Assembly: GCF_000338295.1 (NCBI RefSeq)
Contig: NZ_ANMO01000048.1
Location: 1 to 40,378 of the forward strand
Reading direction: 5' to 3'
Source: Rhodopirellula europaea 6C
Lineage (GTDB): Bacteria; Planctomycetota; Planctomycetia; Pirellulales; Pirellulaceae
Length of the DNA: 40,378 nt
Shown here: positions 20,001 to 29,516 of the stretch, in pieces
How positions within the stretch are numbered: the first letter of the stretch is position 1
How the letters are laid out: the number at the start of each line of letters is the position of its first letter
Notes under the pieces: model-generated
What the model was told of the DNA's origin: nothing
Databases searched by the model: none
Seen by the model: the letters and a program-made list of their open reading frames with translations, nothing else
Program-made: the position numbers and the translations under genes

Positions 20001-20182
20001 TATCCAACGGCGACTTCGACAATGTCGAGCTGAAACTGAGGGAAGACTTCTTTTTGAATCGCATACGCTGACCAGATGCCACCACCGAGCAGCAGCAACA
20101 TCAACAGGTTGGCCGCAATGGAATTGCGTGCCATCCATGCGATGGGGCCACCCTCGGGAACCATCTTGCTCAACGACGTCAC
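17075..20182 (-). CDS. RND efflux pump inner-membrane permease (HAE family)
   Basis: A 1035-residue AcrB-like proton-driven antiporter. It has the N-terminal transmembrane segment (about 21-42), two large periplasmic loops, and two sets of transmembrane helices. The proton-relay pair in TM4 is present ([14 protein letters not shown], Asp406 and Asp407), as is QKEVFPQ in the first periplasmic stretch. It pumps small molecules out through the adaptor and outer-membrane channel encoded just upstream; the substrate cannot be deduced. The start is GTG at 20182, which forms a GTGA overlap with the adaptor stop, indicating translational coupling; ATG 20164 is the alternative. No regulator gene adjoins the operon. 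Confidence 0.95.
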   Translation of the reverse strand: MTSLSKMVPEGGPIAWMARNSIAANLLMLLLLGGGIWSAYAIQKEVFPQFQLDIVEVAVGYPGAAPEEVEQGILRPIEEAVRGVEGIREVTSEAREGRGEVLIELVGGEDRMKVLQDVDQAVSRIRTFPDQIEQPEVRLQSRQQEVMQVAIYGPIDVWALRKLAEQLRDQLQSKEQITQVELRRVPAYVTHVEIPRQRLREYGLTLPDVAQIIRTSSQDVAAGSVQTTAGEILLRVKARKQWAEEFAGIEIVAGRDGPMVTLGDIATIRDGFEEVGFHSQFSQTPSVELDIYRVGSQSPMDVAEAVQETMEEFETALPPGVKWRIDSNNAEEFRRRLMLVAENAAMAVVIVLVILSLFLEFRLAFWVMMGMAVSFIGGVLLLPAAGVSINMISLFGFLVVLGIVVDDAVVVGENVYEKRQTLKDHEAAAVEGTQEVSGPVTFSILTNIVAFVPLLFIPGETGKFWGPLPVVVIIVLALSLVESLFILPAHLAHARDAGRNPNSIGARLHHLQQRFSQAFNRLVEFFYRPILILSLRHRYVTASLALALFVVIGGYATSAHMGLILMPEVSADEIEAGVRMPVGTTQDQAAKIADTVTQASIKMFEEHNLYEVAEGIKTNVRGQSFIDVEIVMKPPDQRDMTANEVIDLWREQIGDLPGVNQVTFEAERGPGGYRRDISIDLSHSDIEVLEQAATAFVERVELYSNARDVNDNYNKGKTQYDFRLRPEGRSLGLTDEELGEQLRGAFFGSLALRLIRGTNETEVRVKLPEEQREDIHNLEDLIIRTPSGAEVPLMDVAEVEETLAFRSINRRDGRRTISVSMDVEPKRAVTQVIEALRNSELPKLREDFPGITWSFEGSDAEMRQATASLWGSFGLALAVIYSLLAIAFKGYVQPLIVLVAIPFGVVGAIIGHIMLGYDLSLVSLMGVIALSGVVINDSLIMIDYANRHRKDQSAFDAISQAGLRRFRPIMLTTLTTFGGLTPLIFEDSLQAQYIIPMAISLGFGILFATAIILVLVPCLYLILEDIQKMFAPETE

Positions 20183-21441
20183 TCGGTTGTCTCCTCAGTT
20201 TCGTCGGAGTCCACCGTCTCTTCACTCTCTACTTCATCGTCCGTGATCTTGCGCAAACCAACTCCGTCGGCCACGGTCGCCAGCGTGGTCGTCACGATGT
20301 CTTCGCCTTCTTCAATCCCTTCACGAATGTAGGCGTACTCTGCGTCACGAAAGACCACCTGAGTCTCGCGAATTTCGAGTTGTTCTTCTTTCATCACCCA
20401 GACCGTGTCCTGATCGCGGACATAATCGCGAGGCATGCGGATCACATCGTTGATCTCTTTGCCTTCGATTTGCGTTTCGATCAACGTGTCCAAGATCAAT
20501 GGTGGTGCATCCGATTCTCGTCCGAGCGGATCGGCGACTGTGATCAAGACACGAGCCAGTCGAGTTTGTTGGTCGAGGGTTCCGATCAACCGGGCGACCC
20601 GGCCTTCGCGTTGCGCGTCGGGCCCCCAAGCGTCCGTGTTGCGCAGGATGACCTTGGATCCTTCGGTCGATGTTCCGTCATCGTTAATTTTAGGGAATTG
20701 AATCCATCGCAATGTTCGAATGGGAACCGCCGCCATGATCCAATACTCGTCCACACCGATCAGACGCGCGAGCTCGTCGCCCGGTCTGACTTGAGAACCG
20801 ATGTTGACCGATTGCGTCAGGATTTGAGCATCGAATGGAGCGGTGACTTCCGTTCGATCGAGGTCCAGCTGCGCTCGTTCCAGCGATGCTTTCGCCGCTG
20901 CCATCTCCGCTTTGATCGATGCGATTTGAGGTTCCCGCAACACAAGGCCGCGGTTGGTGTCGTCGATGGTGTCTTCGAGCATTTCCAGCTCTTTCACCGC
21001 CAGACGCTGGCGAGCTTGTTCGATTTCCCACAACGCTTCTTTCTGCAGCAATTCACTGTTGCTGATCGAGACCGCGTTTTCGAAGTCCGACGGATCGATC
21101 CGCAGCAACAGGTCGCCTTTGCTGACCATGCCGCCGGGGATGAATTCAGGCGAGAGCTCAACCACTTGGCCGCTGATTCGCGGGCCAAGCGTGATGTCCT
21201 GGGCTGGTTCGACGGTTCCGAGCACCACTAACTGAGGCGAGTAGGTGCCTCGTTCCGCAGTGATGGTGTCCACCAAAGCCGACGATTTTCGCGTCGCGTT
21301 GATCTGCTGGGCGGTGGGTTCGGTCTTGTTGATCACGACCACCGCGGCGGCGGACGCACCTAGAATTGCCAAGCAGGTGATGGTGGTACCAAGGATGCGA
21401 AGCCAGCGCCATTTGGGTCGCTGTTTCGACGCATCACTCAT
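20179..21441 (-). CDS. RND efflux periplasmic adaptor (membrane fusion protein)
   Basis: A 420-residue HlyD/AcrA-like adaptor. An N-terminal membrane anchor (about residues 12-36) is followed by the lipoyl-like half ([15 protein letters not shown]), an alpha-helical hairpin (about 120-210), the second lipoyl half ([20 protein letters not shown]), and beta-barrel and membrane-proximal domains. The C-terminus is acidic. ATG 21441 lies 8 bases inside the 3' end of the outer-membrane gene, and the stop overlaps the permease start, so the three genes are tightly coupled. An in-frame extension to 21510 would run deeper into the upstream gene and is rejected. Confidence 0.94.
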   Translation of the reverse strand: MSDASKQRPKWRWLRILGTTITCLAILGASAAAVVVINKTEPTAQQINATRKSSALVDTITAERGTYSPQLVVLGTVEPAQDITLGPRISGQVVELSPEFIPGGMVSKGDLLLRIDPSDFENAVSISNSELLQKEALWEIEQARQRLAVKELEMLEDTIDDTNRGLVLREPQIASIKAEMAAAKASLERAQLDLDRTEVTAPFDAQILTQSVNIGSQVRPGDELARLIGVDEYWIMAAVPIRTLRWIQFPKINDDGTSTEGSKVILRNTDAWGPDAQREGRVARLIGTLDQQTRLARVLITVADPLGRESDAPPLILDTLIETQIEGKEINDVIRMPRDYVRDQDTVWVMKEEQLEIRETQVVFRDAEYAYIREGIEEGEDIVTTTLATVADGVGLRKITDDEVESEETVDSDETEETTE

Positions 21442-22867
21442 CGACAACGGTCTCCGGGATGATTTCCACGGTGGATTCCAATAATTCAAAGTCTTGTGGA
21501 CGGGTGTCAAAATCGCCTGCCAACGCCAAGTACAGCGAGACGCGAATGAGCACCAAGTCTAGTTGAGCCGAAAGCGTTTCGCGCTGCAATCTTTGCTGTG
21601 CCGTGATTGCACTGAGCACGTCCAGATAAGTCGCATCACTGATCAGATATTGCTCTCTCAACTGCTCGGAGGACTGTCGAGCCAGTTCGACTTGATTTTC
21701 CAGGTGTTCGATCCGTTCGAGCTGGTAGCGTTCTTGGGCCAATGCGTCTTCGACTTCGCTGAATGCGTTCAGCATCGTCTGCCCATAAACATTGAACAAT
21801 TCGCGTTTGACGGCCGCGTTTCGGTCGACTTCAGCCCGGCGCTGCCCACCGTCAAACAGCGGGGCAATCATTTGTGCACCGATGGATACGAACCAATCGC
21901 GGAACAGCGTTTCGGGGGATTCCGACACGTTCAGCAGCGATCCCGTGAGATTGATCCGAGGATATTGGGCACTGATCGCGGAAGCCAGGTCTCGGTCAGC
22001 AGCACGGAAGGCCAAGTAATCACGCCGAACGTCTGGCCGGCGTTTTAGCAATTCCGAAGGCAGGCCAGTCGATGGCAGAGGCGGCAACGGTGGCAGAATC
22101 GAACCGGGCTCGTATTCTGCGGCTTGAGGCATCTCGCCAAGCAGCACCGCGAGTTGATGTTCCAGGACTTCGATGCGGACTTTCTCGACGACGATTTGCT
22201 CCAGCGTCGCTTCGACCAGTTGTCGCTGTCGAAGCACGTCGGGGCTGCGGATCAAACCTGAGGCAAAGCGTGCTTCCTGTAGCGCCAGCCCCATCTGGTT
22301 GTTGTCGAGTTGTTCGTTGAGCAACTTGATTTGGGCGTGCCCTTCGATCAGCGAGAACCACGTTCGAGCGATCTCTGCGGTCAGGGTCAATGCAATCGCG
22401 TGGTAGTCTTCTCGCGTGGCGGATGTTCGCAAGCGTTCGGCATCCACGCGGGATTCAATTTCGCCCCACAAGTCGACTTGGTATCCGGCATCCAATCCCC
22501 AAATGAAACTGGAACGATCTCTGCCCGGACCCATCGTGCTGCCATAGTCAGCAACTCCATTCAGATCCGGCCACAGATCGGATGCTTCGCGACGTGTCAC
22601 GGCTCGGGCCGCATACAAACGTTGTAGAGCCGCGGCGAGAGTGAAGTTGCCTTGCAGTGCAACTTCAATCTCTGCGTTGAGTGTCGGATCGTTGAAGCTG
22701 GTCCACCAACGATCCGGCGGAACCACTTCACCCGGAGTCGAAAACGGTGGCGGGGTTTGTGTGCGGAAGGTCCAAGTGCTGTCTGGATTGGCGCAGCCGA
22801 CACCGATCAGTAGCAATGCAATGAGCCACCGGGCGGGGAGCAACCTCGCGAATCGAACCATAGACAT
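21434..22867 (-). CDS. Outer-membrane efflux lipoprotein (TolC/NodT family)
   Basis: A 477-residue outer-membrane factor. The signal peptide ends in a lipobox (LIGVGC, Cys25), so it is a lipoprotein like OprM. Two TolC-type repeats follow, with long helices and the usual linkers ([40 protein letters not shown]). It forms the outer channel for the pump made by the two downstream genes. It is the first gene of the operon; the promoter should lie in or before the 70-base gap to the squalene-cyclase-like gene. Confidence 0.94.
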   Translation of the reverse strand: MSMVRFARLLPARWLIALLLIGVGCANPDSTWTFRTQTPPPFSTPGEVVPPDRWWTSFNDPTLNAEIEVALQGNFTLAAALQRLYAARAVTRREASDLWPDLNGVADYGSTMGPGRDRSSFIWGLDAGYQVDLWGEIESRVDAERLRTSATREDYHAIALTLTAEIARTWFSLIEGHAQIKLLNEQLDNNQMGLALQEARFASGLIRSPDVLRQRQLVEATLEQIVVEKVRIEVLEHQLAVLLGEMPQAAEYEPGSILPPLPPLPSTGLPSELLKRRPDVRRDYLAFRAADRDLASAISAQYPRINLTGSLLNVSESPETLFRDWFVSIGAQMIAPLFDGGQRRAEVDRNAAVKRELFNVYGQTMLNAFSEVEDALAQERYQLERIEHLENQVELARQSSEQLREQYLISDATYLDVLSAITAQQRLQRETLSAQLDLVLIRVSLYLALAGDFDTRPQDFELLESTVEIIPETVVDE

Positions 22868-22937
22868 GAAGGCCGAATTACGAGATTCGGCGGTCCGAAA
22901 TCCAGTCCAATTCAGGACTTGTTACATATCGCGGTGG

Positions 22938-23972
22938 TTATTCGTCGTGTTTCACGCTCGCTGACTGTTTCGCGTTTGTTGACAAAGCGATGACCGCCCA
23001 AGCACTGCCCCAGTCATTCGCGGTTGGAGTCGCATGACCTTTCGCGGATGCTTTGGTGCCGGGGACTTTCCAGCGCCCATTGGGTTCTTGAGTCGCGAGG
23101 AGGTACTTCACCGCAAGATTCAAAACACTCGAGTCCGTGCCTGTCATCGCCAGAGCGTGCAGGGCGTATCCGGTGCCCAGCGCGTCGCTCCCGTCCGCCA
23201 ATTTCCACCCCCAGCCACCATCTTCGTTTTGGTGATCCAACAACGCGGATCGCCATTGTTGAGTCGATGCGTGGGGCAGCGATTGTTCGGATAAACGGCG
23301 ATCCATCTCACGAGCTAGCAACAACCGAGCGGCCAAGAACTCCGTTGATTCGGGCTGGTCGATGGAGTCGACGAACTGGATCGCGGTGGAGGGATCAAAC
23401 TCAACGTGCTCTCTCATCAAGGCGAGCGCCGTCCAAGCCGTCGTTGTGGCGGTGGTCTCTTTTGTTGGTCGACGTTGAGCGGGAAGTTGTCCGCACGCAC
23501 GCCAGGATCCGTCAGCGGATTGTTCTTCGAGCAGCTTCTCTGCAAAACGCGATCGCCAGTCAGTGCCGCCCGGAACAGAGGAGGCATTCGTACGAGGGAT
23601 CGCCAGCAAGAGTTGCGTCATCGTGTCGATGTTCGCTGCCATCGTCGCGGACTTGTCCAGATCCTCCTTTTGCTCTGGTTTGACGAAGTTGGCGACATCG
23701 GTGGACCAACTTTCCCAATCATCGAGCTGGTCGGAAACGGCGATCGATTCGGTTCGCCGAGCGGCTTCGTGACTCCAAATTAGAGTCGGGATCTGATGGC
23801 ATGAAACACACCCGCGTTTTTCAATCCACCGTCCACCGGCCTGCTGAACATATTGCAATCCACTTTGGATCGAACGCGTGGCGTCCTGCGACCACGCAGG
23901 TTGGCCAGCCAACGCCACTCCGCCGATCCAAATCAAAGCACTCGTTGCGGCAACGCGAGATCGGAAAGTCAT
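22938..23972 (-). CDS. Prenyltransferase/squalene-cyclase-like repeat protein with haem c motif
   Basis: A 344-residue exported protein with a signal peptide (about residues 1-29). Directly after it lies CVSCH (Cys55, Cys58, His59), a haem c attachment motif, followed by alpha-alpha repeats of the prenyltransferase/squalene-cyclase type, seen as SADGSWRACG, ENEDGGWGW-like HQNEDGGWGWKLAD, and QEPNGRWKVPG. The acidic DXDD motif of true squalene-hopene cyclases is not seen, so it is unlikely to be a working cyclase. The combination suggests a periplasmic cytochrome with a helical barrel, function unknown. It is on the same strand as ArsC upstream (70-base gap) and the efflux operon downstream (70-base gap). 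Confidence 0.75.
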   Translation of the reverse strand: MTFRSRVAATSALIWIGGVALAGQPAWSQDATRSIQSGLQYVQQAGGRWIEKRGCVSCHQIPTLIWSHEAARRTESIAVSDQLDDWESWSTDVANFVKPEQKEDLDKSATMAANIDTMTQLLLAIPRTNASSVPGGTDWRSRFAEKLLEEQSADGSWRACGQLPAQRRPTKETTATTTAWTALALMREHVEFDPSTAIQFVDSIDQPESTEFLAARLLLAREMDRRLSEQSLPHASTQQWRSALLDHQNEDGGWGWKLADGSDALGTGYALHALAMTGTDSSVLNLAVKYLLATQEPNGRWKVPGTKASAKGHATPTANDWGSAWAVIALSTNAKQSASVKHDE

Positions 23973-24042
23973 GGAAAGTGCCTTCGGGGAGAAACGATCG
24001 CGGATACCACTATCCTATCCTGATCGCATCAGTCGATCTCGA

Positions 24043-24393
24043 TCAGGCTTCGAGAATCTCAGCGATCTTTTCCGTTGGACGGCCAATCGCGGCTTTTCCG
24101 TTGTGGATCACGATCGGACGTTCGATCAACTTGGGGTTCTCCACCATGGTGGCGATCCACTGTTGGTCGGTCAGCGTTTGCTCACCCAAGTTCAATTCTT
24201 TGAACAACGCTTCTTTCTTACGGACCAAGTCCTTCGCGGGGATGCCCAGTAACTTCACGATCTCGGCGAGTTCTTTTTTCGTTGGCGGCGTGTCCAGGTA
24301 CTTGATGACCTCTGCTTCGACGCCGCGTTCATCCAGCAGTTGCAAAGCCTGACGTGACTTTGTGCATCGAGGGTTGTGATAGATCTTGGTCAT
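24043..24393 (-). CDS. arsC: Glutaredoxin-type arsenate reductase ArsC/YfgD-like
   Basis: A 116-residue ArsC/Spx-fold protein. It has NPRCTKSR with the catalytic Cys10, and the conserved PP and arginine-containing tail ERPIVIHNGKAAIGRP. The length is typical for the glutaredoxin-coupled arsenate reductases (arsenate to arsenite) and for their YfgD-type relatives of less certain activity. There is no arsenite exporter or ArsR gene nearby, which weakens a dedicated arsenic role. It lies 85 bases after the NAD(P)-binding gene on the same strand. Confidence 0.88.
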   Translation of the reverse strand: MTKIYHNPRCTKSRQALQLLDERGVEAEVIKYLDTPPTKKELAEIVKLLGIPAKDLVRKKEALFKELNLGEQTLTDQQWIATMVENPKLIERPIVIHNGKAAIGRPTEKIAEILEA

Positions 24394-24478
24394 ACTGAGG
24401 TCGAGTTGAGAATGGAGTACGAGGGCGGTCGAGTTGGAGCAAGCTGTGTGAATATCTGAAACGTCGGGACGAGATCAT

Positions 24479-25210
24479 TCAATCCCGGTTGTAGAGCACC
24501 GGCGTTTTGCCTTTCCAACGGTTCCATGTTTCGTCGTCGGAGATCAACTCGGCCATCAGGTGAGCGACATTGATGCGGCTTGATTTTCCAGAGTTAAAAA
24601 GCGGGCTGCGAATCGGCGAAGGTTCAAGGTCGTACTTGGTGACCTCGTCCGCATCGTGCAGCGAGTCCGGACGAATGATGGACCATTCAATGTCGGGGTC
24701 ACCTTCATCGCTTTGAGTTTGCAGGAATTCAGCCGCTTGTTCGTTGTCGACGTGAGGTGGAACCAATGTTCGCAGCAATGCGAACGCGCATCGTTCCGCG
24801 ATCGAATGGGTTTCGTTCAAGCGATGATTTCTGACTCCCGACGAGCTCATCAGCACGAAGCGAACCGGCTTGGGGGCGGAGGATTTCCGGGCCGCTTTGC
24901 ACAACCGTTCGGCCGCATTCGTGACCAACCGGCGCGGTTGGCCGTACATGCCTTTCAGTGTCAGGTTGTGACCCAAGCACGATGCAATGGCATGGCAACC
25001 TTCGACCTGAGCGATCAGTTGCTGGTCGGTAAGATCGAGCAGACTTCCCTCGGTGACCGTGAAGGCGGCTTCGTCGAATTCGCCCAGCAGTTCACGAAGG
25101 CGCGAGATGGATCGAATCACAGTCACCACATGGTGCCCGCGTTTGAGCAGTTGCTGAATCAACAAGTGACCTGTTTGACCGGTTGCTCCGGCCACGAAAA
25201 CCTTCGACAT
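24479..25210 (-). CDS. NAD(P)-binding SDR-like protein (atypical NmrA/YwnB-type)
   Basis: A 243-residue Rossmann-fold protein. It opens with VFVAGATGQTGHLLIQQLLK (GxxGxxG, Gly8, Gly11, Gly14), which binds NAD(P), and contains VRFVLMSSSGVRNH and IEWSIIRPDSL, hallmarks of the atypical SDR group that includes NmrA-like and epimerase-like proteins. A catalytic YxxxK is not evident, so it may be a redox sensor or a reductase of unknown substrate. ATG 25210 is chosen because the Rossmann motif then starts at residue 3; an in-frame extension to 25333 would only add unrelated residues. Confidence 0.85.
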   Translation of the reverse strand: MSKVFVAGATGQTGHLLIQQLLKRGHHVVTVIRSISRLRELLGEFDEAAFTVTEGSLLDLTDQQLIAQVEGCHAIASCLGHNLTLKGMYGQPRRLVTNAAERLCKAARKSSAPKPVRFVLMSSSGVRNHRLNETHSIAERCAFALLRTLVPPHVDNEQAAEFLQTQSDEGDPDIEWSIIRPDSLHDADEVTKYDLEPSPIRSPLFNSGKSSRINVAHLMAELISDDETWNRWKGKTPVLYNRD

Positions 25211-25271
25211 CACAATTTCCAAAAAGACATGTTGGCCAAGCAAAGTGCCAATGCGAATCGGCGGATGGGAA

Positions 25272-27098
25272 TCATCGCGTGAGCAATGGTTCGACCCAGA
25301 TTCCCCAATCGCCACCGCGACCGTTGCCGCCATCGGTCACCTTCAGAGTCAGGGTTTGCACCTTGCTGACATCAATGTCGAACGCACTGCCCTGGCCGGC
25401 GGTCACGCGAGTTGCTTTCCACAGCGATTTGCCATCACCAACAATCTCAAAATCGACTTGCCCAAACAAGTTGCCTTGAATCCCACTGCGTCCGCGAAGA
25501 CGTTTCCAGTTCCCATCAAGTTTGTAAATGTGTTTGGCTGGTGCGTGAGCGTAGATTCCATGAGCAAAGTAATCGCCACCCAGAGACAGCAATCGCTTTC
25601 TATCTGGTACGGAGTTGTAGGTGGGCCGCAGCCATCCCACTTCGGCCGACTGTGGGCGAATCGTCGAGAGCCAAATTGATTTGGTGGTCGTTGGGATCTG
25701 GTCAGAGTCAATCGAAATTGCTTGTTCGAGGTTTTGAAAACGCTCCAACACCCTTTGGCCGATGCTGGCGAGCTCATCGTCTGAGCCCGCGATTTCGCGA
25801 AGCAATTGGGTGGCGTTTTCGACCGAGCCAGCTTGCAGTTGATCGATCACCGGTTTCAGTTCCAGCTCCAGTTTCGCGATCGAAAGGTCGGGTGTTCCAT
25901 CCGCATTGATGCTGTACCGCAGCGAACGCGTGCTCGTCGTGCCGTTGACGTGACAGGACACGATTCTCAGTTCACCGGATGTCTTCGGGCGAAGCGGACC
26001 GCTGCGCATGGAGAATTTGCCGTCAGTGCCCGGAACGGATGTTGCCGTTGTCGCGTCGTAGTCGCCACCTCCATCCGGATCGCAATAGGCAACTACCGCG
26101 TGCGATGGAATCGTACTGTTGACACGCCCGTCAATCTGGATCGATTGCTCTGGGCCAACCGACAGACGCAAGGCATGGAAGTCGGTGGCGGGGCGATCGT
26201 AGATCGATCGGGCGACTTGCCGGTTGAAGACCGGATGAGCCGCCAATCGAAACGCATGAGTTTGAGTGATGAAAGTTCCTTTGCCTTCGCCACGCAATTG
26301 TTGGGCATAGGTTCGATTGCCCGATCCCATCAAAGCTGTGCCACGTTCGGCTTCGTCGACACGTTGGCGACAATGTGGCAACGAAAGAGCATGGCCGAGT
26401 TCATGGATCACGCCGCCAATGAAGATTGAGTTGTGACGGCCAATCGTGATGCGTCCGTATTCGCCGTCTCGGATCGGCGTTGGGTCACGAAAGCGACGGG
26501 TGTCCAGGATCTCGGAATCGCATTGCCAAGCGGTTCCCGATAGATGACTGCCGCCACCGTAGTAAGGACTGTGATGTGAGATCTTGCTGGCAACGGGATC
26601 GTAGTCCATCAAGTTGCAAAACAGCAGCAACACGGATGCGTCGGCGTCGATGCCGCGTTGCCGCAAAACCGGGATCACTTCGTCACTGATTTTCTGTCCA
26701 TCGGGTTTGTCGTAGTCCGTTTGTTCACCGACCACGTCAATAATGTCGATTTGTCCTCGTTCGTTTCGCAATGTGTGCATGGAACGATTCGGGAAACCAT
26801 GTCGCTTGAGTTCGCTCTCATAGAACTTCGCGGTTTCCTCGACGATCCTACGGATTCGTGCGGTGTGGTTGGCCGCCGGTTGACGATCGCGAGGCGTGAA
26901 GTACACCACGACAACACGACCGGGGGATTCGATCGGATCCACCTTGATCGCTTGAGCGATTCGCTTGCGAGCCGTGGCAACGGACGAAGCAGACGCCTGC
27001 ATTCGAACGGCAGGGGGCCCGTCGGCGAGACAAGTCCTGGTGCTTGGAGCGAACACCAACGAGATCGCCAGAACGGCAAGCATCGAGAATGATTTCAT
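25272..27098 (-). CDS. Metzincin-like exported protein with C-terminal NPCBM domain
   Basis: A 608-residue secreted protein. The signal peptide spans about residues 1-25. A metalloprotease-like domain contains HELGHALSLPH (His232, Glu233, His236, His242), a metzincin-type HExxHxxxxxH zinc site in which the usual glycine is replaced by serine, followed by GTALMGSGN, a likely Met-turn. The C-terminal about 140 residues resemble the NPCBM carbohydrate-binding domain (LGGDYFAHGIYAHAPAKHIY, GQVDFEIVGDG, DWGIWVEP). It may bind glycans and cut a surface protein; the target is unknown. ATG 27098 begins a clean signal peptide; ATG 27161 is an upstream alternative. It follows the nrfA gene by 143 bases. 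Confidence 0.8.
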   Translation of the reverse strand: MKSFSMLAVLAISLVFAPSTRTCLADGPPAVRMQASASSVATARKRIAQAIKVDPIESPGRVVVVYFTPRDRQPAANHTARIRRIVEETAKFYESELKRHGFPNRSMHTLRNERGQIDIIDVVGEQTDYDKPDGQKISDEVIPVLRQRGIDADASVLLLFCNLMDYDPVASKISHHSPYYGGGSHLSGTAWQCDSEILDTRRFRDPTPIRDGEYGRITIGRHNSIFIGGVIHELGHALSLPHCRQRVDEAERGTALMGSGNRTYAQQLRGEGKGTFITQTHAFRLAAHPVFNRQVARSIYDRPATDFHALRLSVGPEQSIQIDGRVNSTIPSHAVVAYCDPDGGGDYDATTATSVPGTDGKFSMRSGPLRPKTSGELRIVSCHVNGTTSTRSLRYSINADGTPDLSIAKLELELKPVIDQLQAGSVENATQLLREIAGSDDELASIGQRVLERFQNLEQAISIDSDQIPTTTKSIWLSTIRPQSAEVGWLRPTYNSVPDRKRLLSLGGDYFAHGIYAHAPAKHIYKLDGNWKRLRGRSGIQGNLFGQVDFEIVGDGKSLWKATRVTAGQGSAFDIDVSKVQTLTLKVTDGGNGRGGDWGIWVEPLLTR

Positions 27099-27241
27099 CG
27101 GTGGGCGAATCGTCTGCGTCAAAAGGAAACGTGCATGGCCGTGGGCATCTCGGATGCTCATGATCGGCCATGCGGTGCAGACTCATCAAGGGGAAGAGAC
27201 CGGCGCGAAGGCCAGGCGTCTTCCAATTAATTGATCGCAGG

Positions 27242-28807
27242 TTATTCGTCCGTCGAAGCTTCGGAGTCTTCCGGACTCGCGTCTTCGGAAGCCGCTGGTT
27301 CCACATCAATCCGGTACGCTTTCGCGATCGCTTGTCGGCTGTAGTCGATCGATTCACCCAGGATTCGTGCGGATTCTTGGCTGGCATGGAATCCCTTGCT
27401 GTTTTCGCTGGCAATGTAGTCCAGACGCCACATCGCTTTGCGTTGCAAGTCACGAATCGGTTTGAGTTGTTCTTCGGTTGCACCGGCCTCTTGGACTTCG
27501 ATGATCGCGTCCAGCATTTCGGTCATCGCATTGGCAGCGCGATCGATCAGAGCTCTTGTTCGGTCTTGGATCACGTCCACGCGAGCTTTGATTTCGGCCT
27601 CGGGAACCTTGTGGCAGGTTTGGCAGGCCTTGTTGATGTTCATCATCGGGCTGCGAACCCAGTGACTGCTGACCTTGGTCGCACCGACCTTTTCGAACGG
27701 CATGTGGCAATCGCTGCAACTGACGCCGGCTCGGGCGTGAATGCCTTGGCTCCAAAGTTCGAACTCAGGGTGTTGAGCTTTGTAGACTTTGGTGCCGGTG
27801 GTTTTGTGAACGTAGTCGTAGAACTCTCCGCCATCGGGGAACGTGGTGGCGTCCCATTCGGCCTCGAGGTTTTCCATCTTCAATCCGTTGCTCCAGGGGT
27901 AGGTCAACGTCATCTTGTTCGCACAGTAGTACTCGACGTGGCACTGGCCGCAGACAAACGATCGCATCTCTTGGCGAGTCGCCATCGTGTTCGGATCGTA
28001 GTCGCCCTTTTTGCCGCTATCACGCCAGGACTGAATGCTGGGCAAGTGTGGAACTTCAGCGTCGCTCTTGGCAAGTTTGTCGATGCCCAAGATGAATCCG
28101 GGACGAGTGACTCGAATCGACATCGTCTCGGGGTCGTGGCAATCCACGCATGAAACCGGATGGGCACCGCCGACATGGGGATCGCCGCTCGCGGCGTCAA
28201 ATCCATCGGGAGTCTTTTCGAGTTCCGCATGGATCTCTTCGTACTTCTTGGTGCTGACCGATCGGAAGCCCGCCAAGACCGCCTCCTGTTGAAACCCATC
28301 GGCCAGTGATTTCGCGTCGGCCGGTTTGCCTTGTTCTTCCAATCCGATGCGTCGGTACGTCGCGGCGATGGACGCGTGGCAGTGCAAGCAAGCACCGGAT
28401 TGTTGAACGTCGGTCACTCGCTTGGTGACTTCTTGGTCGGCCAACATGTGAGCGTGACCACGTGCTTCGCGATAATCAATGCTGAAGGCATAGCCAGCAA
28501 ACAATCGTTTCAGCCAAGGCGATTCTTCCAGCTTGCTGGGTGGCAGAGCGTGGTTGCCGCCGAAGTCGGTGTAATCGTCGTTGACCGTTTTCAGGTAGTC
28601 CTCGTATTGCTGCGGGAAGTTCAGACCCCAGGGTTCTGGGTCGGTGCTGATTTCAGTGACGTCGACCACCTTGGTGAACGGAGCCCTGGCCTCTTGCTTG
28701 CGTTCAAAGATGTTGACCAGCAACGCGACAACGCCGAAGGTTGCGAAAGCGGTCAGTGCGGTCAATAGAATCAGCCATCCGAAGCTGCGTGGTTGCTGAT
28801 CGGACAT
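27242..28807 (-). CDS. nrfA: Ammonia-forming cytochrome c nitrite reductase NrfA
   Basis: A 521-residue pentahaem cytochrome c. It catalyses the six-electron reduction of nitrite to ammonium in the periplasm. Five haem motifs are seen: CLHCH (Cys140-His144), CVDCH (220-224), CGQCH (286-290), CSDCH (364-368) and CQTCH (395-399). The family hallmark CGQCHVEYYC is present. The first motif, at the position of the active-site haem, is CXXCH and not the classical CXXCK. The N-terminus has an uncleaved membrane anchor (about 10-32). It lies 82 bases downstream of nrfH, forming the usual nrfHA electron-transfer pair fed by menaquinol. The C-terminal tail is acidic. It may also act on hydroxylamine or sulfite. 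Confidence 0.95.
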   Translation of the reverse strand: MSDQQPRSFGWLILLTALTAFATFGVVALLVNIFERKQEARAPFTKVVDVTEISTDPEPWGLNFPQQYEDYLKTVNDDYTDFGGNHALPPSKLEESPWLKRLFAGYAFSIDYREARGHAHMLADQEVTKRVTDVQQSGACLHCHASIAATYRRIGLEEQGKPADAKSLADGFQQEAVLAGFRSVSTKKYEEIHAELEKTPDGFDAASGDPHVGGAHPVSCVDCHDPETMSIRVTRPGFILGIDKLAKSDAEVPHLPSIQSWRDSGKKGDYDPNTMATRQEMRSFVCGQCHVEYYCANKMTLTYPWSNGLKMENLEAEWDATTFPDGGEFYDYVHKTTGTKVYKAQHPEFELWSQGIHARAGVSCSDCHMPFEKVGATKVSSHWVRSPMMNINKACQTCHKVPEAEIKARVDVIQDRTRALIDRAANAMTEMLDAIIEVQEAGATEEQLKPIRDLQRKAMWRLDYIASENSKGFHASQESARILGESIDYSRQAIAKAYRIDVEPAASEDASPEDSEASTDE

Positions 28808-28889
28808 GACAAACCTTTGCGAACGAAGATTGAAAGAAGAGGACGAATAGGAAAAACGTCAAAGAACGAGGTCGACACCAAAAACGGTG

Positions 28890-29426
28890 TCAACGCGGAT
28901 GCATCCAGTCCACTTTGCCGTGACCCGCATGGCCGACGTCGGCATGGCAATGGACGCAGTTCTGCATGTCACCTTGCGAGGTCGCGGGCAACAACGCATG
29001 CACAAAATCTCGATGGCAGTCCACGCAAGTGCTCTGAGTGACTCGGCGGTTGCGTGGTTTGATTTCGATCGGATCGGAATAGCCACCCAAGGTGAATGCC
29101 AAGGAGTGGAAGAATCCATTGTCGCCTTTGACGACCCACTTGCCGATTTTGTCGTGCGGCAGGTGGCAATCATTGCAAACGGCAACATGGTGGTGAGAAC
29201 TCTGCTGCCAAGAATCAAAGTGCGATTGCATCACGTGACAATTGACGCACGTCTCGGGTTGGTTGCTCAGGTAGCTGGCGCCTTTGCCGTAACCGAAAGT
29301 GAACGTGCCGATACCGGCGAGCAGTCCGAGTACCAAACAAAAGGCAAACGTTGCTTTTGAATTCCGGGTTTTCGCGGAGTTCTTGGTCGGCATCGGTTCC
29401 GACGGATCGCCGGTGGCAGATCGCAT
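28890..29426 (-). CDS. nrfH: Tetrahaem quinol dehydrogenase NrfH
   Basis: A 178-residue NapC/NirT-type membrane cytochrome. A transmembrane anchor (about 25-47) is followed by four haem c motifs: CVNCH (60-64), CNDCH (84-88), CVDCH (134-138) and CVHCH (157-161). CVNCHVM at haem 1 supplies the methionine ligand typical of NrfH. It takes electrons from menaquinol and passes them to NrfA, the next gene. ATG 29426 is preceded by AAAGGAA at a usable distance; an in-frame extension to 29516 exists but carries no conserved sequence. ATG 29393 is a further alternative. Confidence 0.94.
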   Translation of the reverse strand: MRSATGDPSEPMPTKNSAKTRNSKATFAFCLVLGLLAGIGTFTFGYGKGASYLSNQPETCVNCHVMQSHFDSWQQSSHHHVAVCNDCHLPHDKIGKWVVKGDNGFFHSLAFTLGGYSDPIEIKPRNRRVTQSTCVDCHRDFVHALLPATSQGDMQNCVHCHADVGHAGHGKVDWMHPR

Positions 29427-29504
29427 GATGATCCATTCCTTTCGCGTGACCCAAGACAAGTCAGAGATGACTCGCTTGGTGAAATGGAATGTAGCAACTT
29501 GCTT

Positions 29505-29516
29505 GTGCACGTGCAC
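29505..29516. promoter_or_regulatory. 12-bp perfect palindrome upstream of nrfH
   Basis: GTGCACGTGCAC at 29505-29516 is a perfect 12-bp palindrome about 80 bases before the nrfH start, in the region expected to hold its promoter. It could be an operator for a dimeric regulator. It matches neither the FNR site TTGAT-N4-ATCAA nor any other operator I recognise. Confidence 0.35.

Noticed and set aside
20128-21231. 367-residue plus-strand open frame
   Set aside because: It is antisense to the efflux adaptor, which has clear domains and overlaps with its neighbours.
22938-23972. Genuine squalene-hopene cyclase
   Set aside because: The protein is about half the usual length and no DXDD motif is seen; a haem c motif is present instead.
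27170-28153. 327-residue plus-strand open frame
   Set aside because: It is antisense to nrfA, whose five haem motifs and hallmark sequence are unmistakable.
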